Positions 27,790 through 36,224 of a stretch of DNA of 64,000 bases are shown piece by piece. Positions within the stretch are counted from its first letter, which is position 1, and each line of letters starts with the position of its first letter. The position numbers and the translations under genes were made by a program. Under the pieces are notes generated by a model, which was not told the origin of the DNA, did not search any database, and saw only the letters and a program-made list of their open reading frames with translations. Source of the DNA: Bradyrhizobium sp. sGM-13 (GTDB lineage Bacteria > Pseudomonadota > Alphaproteobacteria > Rhizobiales > Xanthobacteraceae); assembly GCF_018398875.1 (NCBI RefSeq), contig NZ_JAGWDK010000006.1:186001-250000 (forward strand), read 5' to 3'.

Positions 27790-28017
27790 TTAAGATCGTG
27801 TAAGTTTCCAAGGAAGCTTACGACTGATATCCATGGTTGGGGTTATCCCCCTAGGCTTCGGAAGTGGCTTAGGAGTTTTTTTAGTCTTATGCTCAGCCTT
27901 CGGTTTCTTGGCGGGTTGTTCTGCCGCTCGCGGTGCCGTTTCCCACATAGAGCGGTGCACCTCCGAGGTCTTTCGCTCAGGGACCTTAGGATGAGGACTA
28001 TGCCATTTCCGTCTCAT
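27790..28017 (-). CDS. Small Lys/Pro-rich basic protein
   Basis: 75 residues, very rich in Lys, Pro and Arg (KKPKAEHKTKKTPKPLPKPR), with AAGGAG seven nucleotides before the ATG at 28017. Likely disordered and nucleic-acid-binding or cell-envelope-associated, but no family recognised. It is convergent with the zinc-ribbon gene and lies between the same direct repeats. Confidence 0.5.
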   Translation of the reverse strand: MRRKWHSPHPKVPERKTSEVHRSMWETAPRAAEQPAKKPKAEHKTKKTPKPLPKPRGITPTMDISRKLPWKLTRS

Positions 28018-28091
28018 TGTTTGCTGCTCCTTTAAGTAACGGGTGGTTCGATCACCAAACTATCCCTGGCCGGTGACCGGCTCTGGCTGGG

Positions 28092-28165
28092 TGTTCAGGA
28101 AGGCACGGACGCACATGAACCATGAACCCGCGGTAGCCGCCTGTGATAGCCACACATCCAGTTTG
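28092..28165. repeat. Direct repeat copy 2
   Basis: Second copy of the 27201-27268 repeat in the same orientation, with a slightly longer central spacer (about 8 bp). Together they bracket an ~890-bp segment carrying two small genes. Confidence 0.8.
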
Positions 28166-28186
28166 ATACACAACACCGTTTAACGA

Positions 28187-28546
28187 TTATATTCCGTTAG
28201 GTGGCGATGTGCGTTTCGGCCCCACCGCCCTGTTCATGGCACCGATCCGCGAGGACCGGACGCGACGACGGAAATGCTGCGCTTCTTCCTTGACCGGCCA
28301 CGCCGCCATCAGGCCGAGCCGACAGAACCAGCGTAGGCGAGGTTTAGATGGACCTCCTCGCACAGCCGGCGATCGGAGCGGATGCCGAAGCAGTAGCCGA
28401 TGATCAGCATCCGGATCATCAGCTCTGGATCGATCGAGGGCCGCCCCATCGAGCTGTAGAAAGATCGCGCGGTCGATCGAGCGCAGCAGGTGATCGGCCG
28501 GCACGTGCCGCTCCAGACTGAACTCGTAGAACAGCGCCTCCTGCAT
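28187..28546 (-). pseudogene. Broken IS5/IS1182-like transposase fragment
   Basis: Opens MQEALFYEFSLERHVPADHL, LRSIDR, the N-terminus of a common rhizobial transposase. In a second frame comes SMGRPSIDPELMIRMLIIGY, CFGIRSDRRLCEEVHLNLAY. At least one frameshift and a small deletion separate these blocks. The DDE residues of the C-terminal half are gone. A dead remnant. Confidence 0.75.
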
Positions 28547-29135
28547 CGGCTGCTTCTCCGATTGATGCGAAGCAGTCTAGGCAGACTACCCCGCGAGGGT
28601 AGCAGCCGGTCTATCCCATTCTGAAGTCTCCGGCCCTGTTCGGATCGCAAGGGCCTGCCAACCGAGACGTTCTGAATCCTTATCGCCCAAGAGTAGCGCA
28701 ACGGTCAGCGCCTCCTCAGTCTCGAAAATGCCAGCGGCTGGCATGAAGGCGTGCATCGGCCTGGTCGATTCCTATTGCTTCTCGACCTCGCGCTTTTGCT
28801 GCACCTTCAGTTCCTGTTTTTCGCTCATTTTGCTCCCCAACTCATCTGATCTGAATGGTGCGCGGCTTGTCGCGCTCAGCACGCGGGATGAAGAGTCCAG
28901 AAGGCCGTCACTATACTCGGCCTTGATGCCATCCGGATCGATCTGCACTGGAACGGCGATGGTGCGGTCGAACTCGCCCCAGAAGCGCTCCCGCCGCTGG
29001 GAGCTTGCCTGCTGCGGATATTCGACACTCTTCCGGCCAGCTATCCGGACAGTGTTGTCCCTTGGCCTGCGCTTGAGTTTCTTCGATCTCCTGCTAGGAT
29101 TGTCGCAGCTCAGAGCCACCTCCTGGAGGTGCCCG
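28547..29135. other. Region upstream of the 688-aa gene
   Basis: The frame of the next gene is open back to 28728 but reads poorly (Ser/Leu/Cys-rich) before 29136, and I do not count it as coding. A minus-strand frame at 28772-29353 is antisense to the gene start and rejected. Presumably contains the promoter. Confidence 0.35.
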
Positions 29136-31202
29136 ATGCCTAGCCTCGCCGCCTGGAAACGCATCGCCTCGGAAGCAGGACGCTTTGCCCGCAGTGCCGA
29201 CCCGCTCGCGGAGATGTCCGCGGCCGGGATCGTGGCCGACCCCGAGATCCGCGAGGTGCTCGAGGACCAAAAGCCAGCCTTCAAGCTCGACCCGGTGGCG
29301 TACGCGAGGCTTCTCGGCGAGTACGGCCCGCTCCCCGAGGTCAGCGTGACCATGGGTGACCGGCCAGCCCAGCCGGCCAGCGACCGCTCCGACTACGGCC
29401 TCTCCACTACGATCGACGTTGCGCTCGTGAACGAGATCGTTCGCGCGTTTTGGGACGCGAGGGCCTATAAGCGGCGCGTGCCCGCGTCGATCGTCCGCAA
29501 GGTGCTCGACATCGCCGCCATCCGTGCGGCGTTTGACGGGGTACCGGACGATCCCGACGCGGCAGTTGGGCAGATGGATCTCCGCGGCGCCGCCGAGCTT
29601 GAAGCGTACTCCGGAGGACGCGACGTCATCGTCGTGCAGCCGGTGAGTCTCCGGATTACTGGGGCGCAGCCCGCCTCTCTCGACGTCACGCTCCGACTCA
29701 GGCTTCCGCTCGTCGGCACCGCCACAGCGAGCCGGGTCTACCTCTCGGAAGCGTCTGTGCAAGCGTTGGCTGTGGACCTAACCGTAGACCAGTCGTCACT
29801 GGTGCGGCCGAATTCGGCGGCGGCCGTTCAGATGCTCGAAGAGCGGCTGACCGACATGCTTCGCACTCTCGCGGTGGACGCGCGCCTCGCTTACTCGCTG
29901 CCGTCGGAAATCGCCCTCCGCGGACGACTGGACAACACCACGCTGACGATTGGCGCAGCGGCCGGTTACGCACGGCCCACGGGCGGGCGCAGCTACCTGA
30001 GTGCAGGCGCTGAACTAGCCCCGCTCGGCGGCACCCCGCGGCCGAACTCGCTGGCGGTGGCAGTGCCGGACCAGTCAGAGAACCTACGGATCGTGGTGGA
30101 TGAGCGATTGGCAACCGGGGTGCTCACCGCCACCATCGAGTCAGGCGATCTGGCCGCGTTTGCCAACCGCAAGATTGCATCGAAGTTAGATCCGTTGAAC
30201 CCGGCGCCGATCCGGTTCGACGGCGGTACCGTGCGCTTCACCGGCGGGCGGATGGTGATCACGCTCGACACCGTTTGGGAAGACGCGTGCGTGGCGGGTA
30301 AGAACCTGGCGATGGTCGTCACAGTCACGTCCACGCTGACGGCGGCTGGCGGTCAGGTCAACGCGGCCGATACCGAGATCGACATCAACCTCGACAACAC
30401 GGATGCGCTGGTGTGTACGCTTCTGAGCGGCCTACTCGGCCCGTTCGGGCTGCTGGCCAACACGATCGTGCTCGGCATCATCGCAGCGATTAACCCAGCT
30501 CTCGACGACAAGTCGCTCCCGTCATTCCTGGAGCCCGTGCTGCCGAGGACGGAGCTGCGGCTTCGCGCCGCGCTGTCGCGGCTCGAGGTGAACGAGGGCT
30601 ACGCGGTCGCGACCGGCGTCGCCAGCATCGTCCCCAACGTCACCGACTGGTTCGTGTACCTCAAAGTGTTGTACCCGAACCCGATCGTGCCGCGCCGTCC
30701 GTCGCTTCGGGTGCCGGTGGCAGACGCTACGGTGGCGCTCTACGAGCTCGACAACCCGCCACCAGCCGGGGACGACGTCGCGGTTCCAGATGCGGAGCCT
30801 ATCGAGCACCTCGTCGGCCGGTACCTCACGACCGAGGTGCGGTCCTACCATCCTCGCGCAGACGAACTGCTCGGAACCGCCGCGACCGATGAGGACGGCT
30901 TTGTGCGTTTCCGGGTCCGCCCGAATGCGATCGGCGGGACTATCACGACCTATCGAACCAAGGAGGATGTGGTGACCGGCAGGGTGCTGAGTCAATCGAC
31001 TGCGCACGCGCCGGCACCCGAGCCGGGCCCGGATTTCGCGGTGACGATCACCGCCGCCGATGGAGCGGTGCTCACCACGCGCCGGTTGGTCGCGCTCAAC
31101 GCCAGTCAGAAGCACGCGGGAACGCTGGACGACCCGCTGCTGGTGGTCGTGTCGCAGTCCGGGCCGCTGCCGGTGGACATGGCGTCGGGTGGGGACGACT
31201 GA
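29136..31202 (+). CDS. Large protein of unknown function
   Basis: 688 residues from ATG 29136, with GGAGG 6 nt upstream. No signal peptide. The first 100 residues are helical (MPSLAAWKRIASEAGRFARS). Residues about 90-470 are beta-rich with many alternating hydrophobics and ITL/VTL repeats, compatible with long lipid-binding (TULIP-like) or adhesin folds. One hydrophobic stretch (TLLSGLLGPFGLLANTIVLG, about 430-449) is followed by a Pro-rich beta domain and a C-terminal acidic tail. GC is very high, unlike the adjoining IS debris. I do not recognise the family. Lipid binding is speculation from strand pattern. Confidence 0.8.
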   Translation: MPSLAAWKRIASEAGRFARSADPLAEMSAAGIVADPEIREVLEDQKPAFKLDPVAYARLLGEYGPLPEVSVTMGDRPAQPASDRSDYGLSTTIDVALVNEIVRAFWDARAYKRRVPASIVRKVLDIAAIRAAFDGVPDDPDAAVGQMDLRGAAELEAYSGGRDVIVVQPVSLRITGAQPASLDVTLRLRLPLVGTATASRVYLSEASVQALAVDLTVDQSSLVRPNSAAAVQMLEERLTDMLRTLAVDARLAYSLPSEIALRGRLDNTTLTIGAAAGYARPTGGRSYLSAGAELAPLGGTPRPNSLAVAVPDQSENLRIVVDERLATGVLTATIESGDLAAFANRKIASKLDPLNPAPIRFDGGTVRFTGGRMVITLDTVWEDACVAGKNLAMVVTVTSTLTAAGGQVNAADTEIDINLDNTDALVCTLLSGLLGPFGLLANTIVLGIIAAINPALDDKSLPSFLEPVLPRTELRLRAALSRLEVNEGYAVATGVASIVPNVTDWFVYLKVLYPNPIVPRRPSLRVPVADATVALYELDNPPPAGDDVAVPDAEPIEHLVGRYLTTEVRSYHPRADELLGTAATDEDGFVRFRVRPNAIGGTITTYRTKEDVVTGRVLSQSTAHAPAPEPGPDFAVTITAADGAVLTTRRLVALNASQKHAGTLDDPLLVVVSQSGPLPVDMASGGDD

Positions 31203-31387
31203 GGGAGCCGACCGCGGTGACACCGGTGGCATCGAATGGGAAGGGTAGTTCTCCGAGGAGCCTAGATTCGGGCTTTCTCGATCGCACCGATCAGATCTGA
31301 CCAGGCCAAGAATGCTGGGAACGTTCTCGTCCAGGAATTGGACCTGGGCCTTCGACAGGCGCTCCTTGCTGGGATCGCGGAACCATC

Positions 31388-31556
31388 TCAGTACTCCCAC
31401 TCCGCATCTTTATAGAAGCGCCACTCCAGCCCTTCGCGGTACCATTCGCCGGCACAGACCTGGAAGTGCTTGAACGTGGAATTGAACTCATCATCCGGGC
31501 CATCCCATGCGATCAGCTCCCGCATAAGATCGGCCGGGATCAGCTCGTCAGTCCAG
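31388..31556 (-). pseudogene. C-terminal part of the IS-split MazG-like gene
   Basis: Encodes TDELIPADLMRELIAWDGPD and then a short aromatic-rich end (EWRFYKDAEWEY, stop at 31390-31388). It has no start of its own. Removing the IS and one copy of the 6-bp target duplication joins this piece in frame to the 33649-33923 piece. A GTG at 31400 begins another frame (GVLRWFRDPSKERLSKAQ) that overlaps the stop, perhaps a former downstream gene, now fading into antisense of the 688-aa gene. Confidence 0.8.
31551..31556. repeat. IS21 target-site duplication, left copy
   Basis: gtccag directly before the element terminus (TGTCAAACG). The identical hexamer follows the other terminus at 33649-33654. Confidence 0.85.
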
Positions 31557-31602
31557 TGTCAAACGCCATCCGGATCTGCCCCCTTTGCGTCATGAAGAAC
31601 TG

Positions 31603-31646
31603 CCCCCACCATCGGGATTATACTGCCCCCACCATCGGGATTATGA
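31603..31646. repeat. Tandem 23-bp repeat inside the IS end
   Basis: Two copies of actgcccccaccatcgggat plus tat in direct tandem (about 31599-31644). Probably additional transposase-binding subterminal repeats. Confidence 0.7.
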
Positions 31647-32501
31647 TCTCGGTTGAAGGTTGTTTCCGCCGGTGACGGGCCGGAGGGAGGCGGAGCCGAC
31701 CGGAGGGCCGTCACCGGCGGTCGGCGTCTTGATGAGGCCGCTCTTGCGCTTGGCTCGGAGCCGGTAGCTGTCGCCGCGGATCGTCAGCACGTGGCTGTGG
31801 TGCAAGAGCCGGTCGAGGATCGCGGTGGCGACCACGGGATCGGCGAACACGGTGCCCCATTCGGCAACACTGCGGTTCGAGGTGATCAGCATGGCGCCAG
31901 TTTCATAGCGCCGGCTGACCAGTTGGAAGAACAGATGTGCCGCGTCAGGTTCCAGCGGCAGGTAGCCGAGCTCGTCGACGATCAGCAGCTTTGGCTTCGA
32001 CAGCGCGAGCAGTTTCTCGTCCAGACGCCGTTCGCCATGCGCCTTGGCAAGGCCCGCGACCAGCGTCGTCGCAGTGGTGAACTGCACCGTGTACCCGGCC
32101 AGGATTGCCTCTCGCCCCAGCGCGATCGACAAGTGCGTCTTGCCGACGCCGGGCGGCCCGAGCAGCAGCACATTCTCGCCGTTAGCGATCCAACGTGACG
32201 CGGCAAGATCGCGGATCTGCTTTGGATCGATTGACGGCTGCGCCTCGAAGTCAAAGCCAGCAAGCTCCTTCACGGCCGGGAAGTGTGCGAGCTTCAGCGC
32301 CATCTCGATGCGGCGATGGTCCTTGCGTGCGATCTCGCGCTCGCACAGCAAGATCAGCGTCTCACGCGCCGACAAGTTCGCGCGCGCCGCCTCGTCGAGG
32401 AGGCTGTCGAGCTGATCGCGGATCCCGGAGAGCTGCAATCGCGCCAGCATGGCATCTAGCGGATCGGTCGTTGCTTCCATTACCTTTTTTGCCATCGTCA
32501 T
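31641..32501 (-). CDS. istB: IS21-family helper ATPase IstB
   Basis: 286 residues, DnaA/DnaC-like AAA+ ATPase. Walker A LLGPPGVGKTHLSIALGREA, Walker B LLIVDELGYLPLEP, and sensor region MLITSNRSVAEWG. IstB stimulates IstA-directed transposition and selects target DNA. The start overlaps the IstA stop by 1 nt (TGATG), the normal istAB arrangement. The frame appears intact and full length. Confidence 0.95.
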   Translation of the reverse strand: MTMAKKVMEATTDPLDAMLARLQLSGIRDQLDSLLDEAARANLSARETLILLCEREIARKDHRRIEMALKLAHFPAVKELAGFDFEAQPSIDPKQIRDLAASRWIANGENVLLLGPPGVGKTHLSIALGREAILAGYTVQFTTATTLVAGLAKAHGERRLDEKLLALSKPKLLIVDELGYLPLEPDAAHLFFQLVSRRYETGAMLITSNRSVAEWGTVFADPVVATAILDRLLHHSHVLTIRGDSYRLRAKRKSGLIKTPTAGDGPPVGSASLRPVTGGNNLQPRS

Positions 32502-33571
32502 CAGAAGCTTCCTCCGACCGCGGCTTCATATTCGGCAAGAGGACGTAACAACGACGGCGGTGAGGACGGCGCCAGCACCGCCGCCGCGATCTCCGCCCGG
32601 CGGACCGCGCCATTGCGACCAGCAACACCATCGAGATGGGCGGAGTCGATGATCCGCAGCCGGCGACCCTCCGATTGCTTGTGGACCGCAACCTGGTGCA
32701 ATCCATGGCGGATCCGCACTTCGCCGGCCGCGATCGTTACCGCCACGCGCTCACCAATCAGGCGCCACGGTACCGAGTAGCTGTTCGTGTCGATCTCGAC
32801 GGCGCAATCATTGCCGACGACGCGGGACAGTTCACGCAAGGATCCGAACGACGGCTGCCCGCCGAGCGGCTTCAACCGATGTATCTCGTCACGCGCGAAG
32901 CGGATGATCGGCGCCTCGCCGGTCGTGCCGTGGATCCGAACGTTCGCAACCTCACGCTCCCATCTGTCGAGATGCGCCTCGAACGCTTCCCAACTTGGGA
33001 AGCAATGACCGGCGATCGCGTTCTTCTTCACGTAGCCGACGCCGTTCTCCGTCTTGCCCTTCGTGCGCGCCCGATATGGCGCGCAGGCGCGAGGGCGAAA
33101 GCCCCAATGTTTTGCGAAGGCTATCAGCTTGTCGTTGAACTGAACCGACCGGCTCACTGCGTCGTGGCGCACGACAAGCGCGCGTGGATTGTCCATCAGC
33201 ACTTCCTCCGGCACACCGCTGAAGGTCGTGAATGTGCTCTCGAGCCCGGCGAACCAATGCTCCTGCCTCTCGGCCCGGAACGCACGCACATGGAGCCGTC
33301 GCGAGTGTCCAAGCGTTGCCACGAACACGAATGCCTTGACTTTCGCCCCTCCGATCTCGACCAGGCGCTCCCCGAAGTCGATCTGCAGCTGCCGGCCCGG
33401 GGGCGTCTCAAACCGCGTCGTCGCCAGCGCCTCCGCCTTCCGCGCAATCCGCTTCACACCCCACCCGCACGCCCTCAGGCGCATCATCTCCGCCACGTCA
33501 TCCGGCGTCTTCATCACCTGCCCCCGTGGATCATTCCACGGCGAGCCTTCAGTGATTCGTTCCCGCTTCAT
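32501..33571 (-). CDS. istA: IS21-family transposase IstA with N-terminal deletion
   Basis: 356 residues against about 500 usual. The DDE catalytic core is present: LQIDFGERLVEIGG (first Asp), VLMDNPRALVV (second Asp), KGKTENGVGYVKKN (Glu). The N-terminus jumps from MKTPDDVAEMMRLRACGWGV, KRIAR, directly to KAEALATTRF. The helix-turn-helix (usually continuing after KRIAR) and the linker, roughly 90-130 residues, are missing in frame at about 33435. It should fail to bind the IS ends normally. Another possible start is ATG 33514. Confidence 0.9.
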   Translation of the reverse strand: MKRERITEGSPWNDPRGQVMKTPDDVAEMMRLRACGWGVKRIARKAEALATTRFETPPGRQLQIDFGERLVEIGGAKVKAFVFVATLGHSRRLHVRAFRAERQEHWFAGLESTFTTFSGVPEEVLMDNPRALVVRHDAVSRSVQFNDKLIAFAKHWGFRPRACAPYRARTKGKTENGVGYVKKNAIAGHCFPSWEAFEAHLDRWEREVANVRIHGTTGEAPIIRFARDEIHRLKPLGGQPSFGSLRELSRVVGNDCAVEIDTNSYSVPWRLIGERVAVTIAAGEVRIRHGLHQVAVHKQSEGRRLRIIDSAHLDGVAGRNGAVRRAEIAAAVLAPSSPPSLLRPLAEYEAAVGGSF

Positions 33572-33648
33572 TCACTCTCTCCTCAGCTATCCGAGGAGGG
33601 GGCAATTCCTCGTGACGCTGAGGGGGCAGTTTTCCATGGCGCGCGACA

Positions 33649-33654
33649 GTCCAG
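33649..33654. repeat. IS21 target-site duplication, right copy
   Basis: gtccag directly after the element terminus GCGCGACA. Matches 31551-31556. Confidence 0.85.
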
Positions 33655-33923
33655 ACCAGCTCGGAGGTCGATCTCACGATCCTGGCGCGATCTGTGATCC
33701 CGTTCTCGACGACGGAGATAGCGTGTCGCAAATCGGCCAGTTCTGACAGTAACAGCGCTGCGTTGTTCGGCCCGCCTTCGGGGTGAGCGCTGGTCAGACC
33801 AAATCTGCCGGTCTTGCCGATGATCTGGAGCACTCTCCCCATCACCTCGGCGACCTCGCCGCTTTCCTCGACGACGCGGTCAATCTGTCCGTCGAGCGTG
33901 GTTGGTAGAAACTTCGGGTTCAT
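33649..33923 (-). pseudogene. N-terminal part of MazG-like nucleotide pyrophosphohydrolase, split by IS21
   Basis: From ATG 33923: MNPKFLPTTLDGQIDRVVEE then SGEVAEVMGRVLQIIGKTGR, and later LLLSELADLRHAIS. The EE-x-G-E and E-L-A-D-L motifs fit the all-alpha NTP pyrophosphatase (MazG-like) metal-binding pattern. The coding frame runs into the IS after W91. Excising the IS restores a 145-residue protein with the 31388-31556 piece. The start overlaps the stop of the preceding 46-residue ORF (ATGA). A truncated product reading 33 codons into the IS is possible, but lacks the C-terminus. Confidence 0.8.
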
Positions 33924-34060
33924 CGTTTCTTGTTCCGTATGAGCCTGAGGTTGGAGATCAGTTGTTCGAGGTGATGATCCTGGCGGAAGACGCCGGCCCC
34001 GCGGTCGGCACCGTCCTTGCAGATCCAGAGGGTGACGCCCAAGCGATAGGGCTCACCCAT
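33920..34060 (-). CDS. Small ORF coupled to the MazG-like gene (possibly a broken gene's tail)
   Basis: 46 residues: MGEPYRLGVTLWICKDGADR then GAGVFRQDHHLEQLISNLRL. TGA overlaps the MazG-like ATG. In the same frame upstream, across a TAG, lies FTIVGEEGAAIKA followed by amber and QDN, which also reads as protein. The ATG may therefore only be the tail of a longer gene with a nonsense mutation. Confidence 0.45.
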   Translation of the reverse strand: MGEPYRLGVTLWICKDGADRGAGVFRQDHHLEQLISNLRLIRNKKR

Positions 34061-34165
34061 GTTGTCCTGCTATGCCTTGATGGCGGCACCTTCCTCGCCG
34101 ACGATCGTGAACGACTTGATCGACGCCCTTCATGCCTTTCGATCCTCGAATTTGATGTTGACTAA

Positions 34166-34557
34166 ACCGTTGCCGCCCAACCAGGCGAGCAACTTTGCTG
34201 CGGGCAGGTAAAGCCGTGCCCGATTAGCATACTGATGCTCTCCTCATAAATTCAGCCATCTCGGTGAGACGGTTCGATATGGAAACTCGGAATTGCTAAC
34301 TCGAAGGCTGCATTCACCGCAGTTGGGACGGTCATTGATCCATGACTAGACAGAGTTCTTAGATTTCGTCTCGTATGAACGTACTTTGATCTATGGGTTT
34401 CAGCGCAAGGCACCTACAGCTGACATCTGGTCATCTTACCAGGCCGCTCGGGCGGCGAGCGGTGTACTTGGGCCGGCAAGCGCGGCAATAGCGGCATACC
34501 CCCGCTTTCCGAAGGCCGTAAATCAGCGCGTCAGGTCATGATCTCAATCCCTCCGGC
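34166..34557. other. Intergenic stretch, no gene seen
   Basis: About 390 bp between the MazG-like region and the end of the large minus-strand operon. No T-run terminator found for either transcript. Confidence 0.35.
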
Positions 34558-34776
34558 TTAAAGAAGGTAGCGCACGCTATACTGCCAGTTTCTGGTATCG
34601 ACGGGCTGGCTGTCTGAATTGTCTTGGCTGTGCATCCACAGAACGATGCCGGATGACCGAGACAATCGGTCGGAAACTTCAGCGAGATTGAGCACCGCCC
34701 CGGCATTTGGCCACGGTGTGCCTAAGGACGGCGAGATATAGGGCCGCGCGGATTTGCGGGGGTCACGGCGTCGCAT
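34558..34776 (-). CDS. Small protein, last gene of the large operon
   Basis: 72 residues: MRRRDPRKSARPYISPSLGT then a central EVSDRLSRSSGIVLWMHSQD and the end NWQYSVRYLL. ATG 34776 overlaps the stop of the 481-aa gene by 14 nt, suggesting co-translation. Soluble; no recognised domain. It is the ninth and last gene of the run beginning at 51310. Confidence 0.5.
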   Translation of the reverse strand: MRRRDPRKSARPYISPSLGTPWPNAGAVLNLAEVSDRLSRSSGIVLWMHSQDNSDSQPVDTRNWQYSVRYLL

Positions 34777-36208
34777 CGAACGTGCCGTGGACCGTTACAT
34801 CCCCCGTGGCGTCGACCTCGCCGGGGGCCACGATCAACGTAGTACCAAGAACCGACAACTGATCGCCGGAGACTGTCGTCTTGCGCCCTGCCGCGACCAG
34901 TCCATCTGAGGCGGTGGGGTCGGACGCGTCACTGCTCGTCAGCAGCCCGACCTTGGCGGCACTCAGAACCAGGTCGAAGGCGGCTTCGTCGATCGCTGCG
35001 ATGCGTCGCCGGTGGCCGCCCAGCGCGTGCGGCATGCCATGCCCATCGATGGCGACCACTAGGTTGTCGCCGGCAATATGCCTGGCATAAAAGCCGGCGT
35101 GGCCACGGTTCGCGCCGAAGCCTGTCGGCGAGAGCGGGACCGCTAGCAAAGCTTCGGTGCCGCCGGGCGCTGCCATGACGGTCCAGTTGCCGCCCTTGGG
35201 CGGGTTGAGTTCGAGTTGCCCGCCATCGGCGGACCAGTCGCCTGCTACACCCTCAACCCACAGTCGGGTGCCGCCGGCTTCGTCGTCGAGTAGCGGGGCA
35301 TCGAGCGTCGCCGTCACGACGACCGACCCCGCGCCCGGATTGCTGACGAAGCCGGGGACGCGCAGCTCATAGCGGATACTGGCGCAAATCCAGCGCTGGG
35401 CGCCGAACATGAACGAACCGGGCCGGCCAGGAAGCTGCGCGACTTGCGCAAGCCCGCCCCACCGGTCACCCTCGGCGAGCAGCAGCTGGGCGAGGAAGTG
35501 GTGCGGTTCGGTGAGGCCACGAAAGCTTCGGTGCAGCACCAGCGGGCTGCGGCGCATTGTCTGGCCGTCGTAGCCGGAGAGACGGGTTGCGCCAGGCGCC
35601 ACCCAGCCTTCCGAGAGATCCGCGTCAACAGCCTTGCCGGTGATCGCCAGGTGGACGAATCCTTCGTTCTTACCGTTGGCCCACCAGCCAAGAAGCTGGG
35701 GTACGGATTTGCGCACAAGCCGGCAGACGCGATTAAGGTGTGTGCGATTGTCGATGGCGCTGTCACGGATCATGCAGCCGAGCGGTTTGGACGCAACCGC
35801 AAGGGCAGTGAAGTCCGTTCCGGCGCTTCGCAAGGCAGGTGCAAACATGCGGGCGAAATAGTCCTTGGCCTCTTCCTTGAGCCCGCGCTGGTAGATGACA
35901 TAGGCGACTTCGCCAGCGTCCGAACCAAGCGCGGTTGCCGCGAACCACTCGCGCGCGGCGTGGTCGATGCACCGACCGACAACACGGGTTCTCGCTTCAC
36001 CGGCTAGCTCAAACCCCAGCAACTCGAATGGGAATATCTTGTCGTGCCATTTTAAATGGCACTGGGGGAGTGTCCGAAGCAGCGCGAGAGGATCGAAATC
36101 TCCTCGCCTGTCGATGAGCACCTCCAGGATCGGCGCATCGCCGAGCGCCAACGTAACGGCCAGGCCGCTGATGTCGAGCTCGGTGCTGTCGAAGGCGACG
36201 TAAGGCAT
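34763..36208 (-). CDS. 481-aa cluster protein with spike-like repeat C-terminus
   Basis: Start ATG 36208 (MPYVAFDSTELDISGLAVTL), 16 bp after the preceding gene. A longer open frame upstream is antisense-quality. Residues 1-230 are mixed alpha/beta, with a strand-rich start (DAPILEVLIDRRGDFDPLAL). The middle (about 230-400) is beta-rich. The last ~45 residues (TVSGDQLSVLGTTLIVAPGE, VDATGDVTVHG) have the short-period strand pattern of a beta-helix or spike. In outline this recalls a VgrG/gpD-like spike protein, but I see no canonical VgrG motif, so the role is inferred from pattern and context only. Confidence 0.75.
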   Translation of the reverse strand: MPYVAFDSTELDISGLAVTLALGDAPILEVLIDRRGDFDPLALLRTLPQCHLKWHDKIFPFELLGFELAGEARTRVVGRCIDHAAREWFAATALGSDAGEVAYVIYQRGLKEEAKDYFARMFAPALRSAGTDFTALAVASKPLGCMIRDSAIDNRTHLNRVCRLVRKSVPQLLGWWANGKNEGFVHLAITGKAVDADLSEGWVAPGATRLSGYDGQTMRRSPLVLHRSFRGLTEPHHFLAQLLLAEGDRWGGLAQVAQLPGRPGSFMFGAQRWICASIRYELRVPGFVSNPGAGSVVVTATLDAPLLDDEAGGTRLWVEGVAGDWSADGGQLELNPPKGGNWTVMAAPGGTEALLAVPLSPTGFGANRGHAGFYARHIAGDNLVVAIDGHGMPHALGGHRRRIAAIDEAAFDLVLSAAKVGLLTSSDASDPTASDGLVAAGRKTTVSGDQLSVLGTTLIVAPGEVDATGDVTVHGTFDATP

Positions 36209-36224
36209 GGGATTGAGCCACTGT

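Larger units (their letters stand above)
31557..33648 (-). mobile_element. IS21-family insertion sequence with internally deleted istA
   Basis: 2092 bp bounded by inverted termini. One end reads TGTC...CGCCAT....CTGCCCCCT..GCGTCA.GA.GAA.TGCCCCC from 31557 inwards, and the complement of the other end from 33648 matches at the same spacing. Subterminal repeats of the CTGCCCCC type are typical of IS21 ends. Encodes IstA (shortened) and IstB. Flanked by the 6-bp direct repeat GTCCAG. It inserted into a MazG-like gene. Confidence 0.9.

Noticed and set aside
30522..31400. 292-codon minus-strand frame
   Set aside because: Antisense to the 688-aa gene for most of its length; only its first ~30 residues (before 31300) might be a former small gene.
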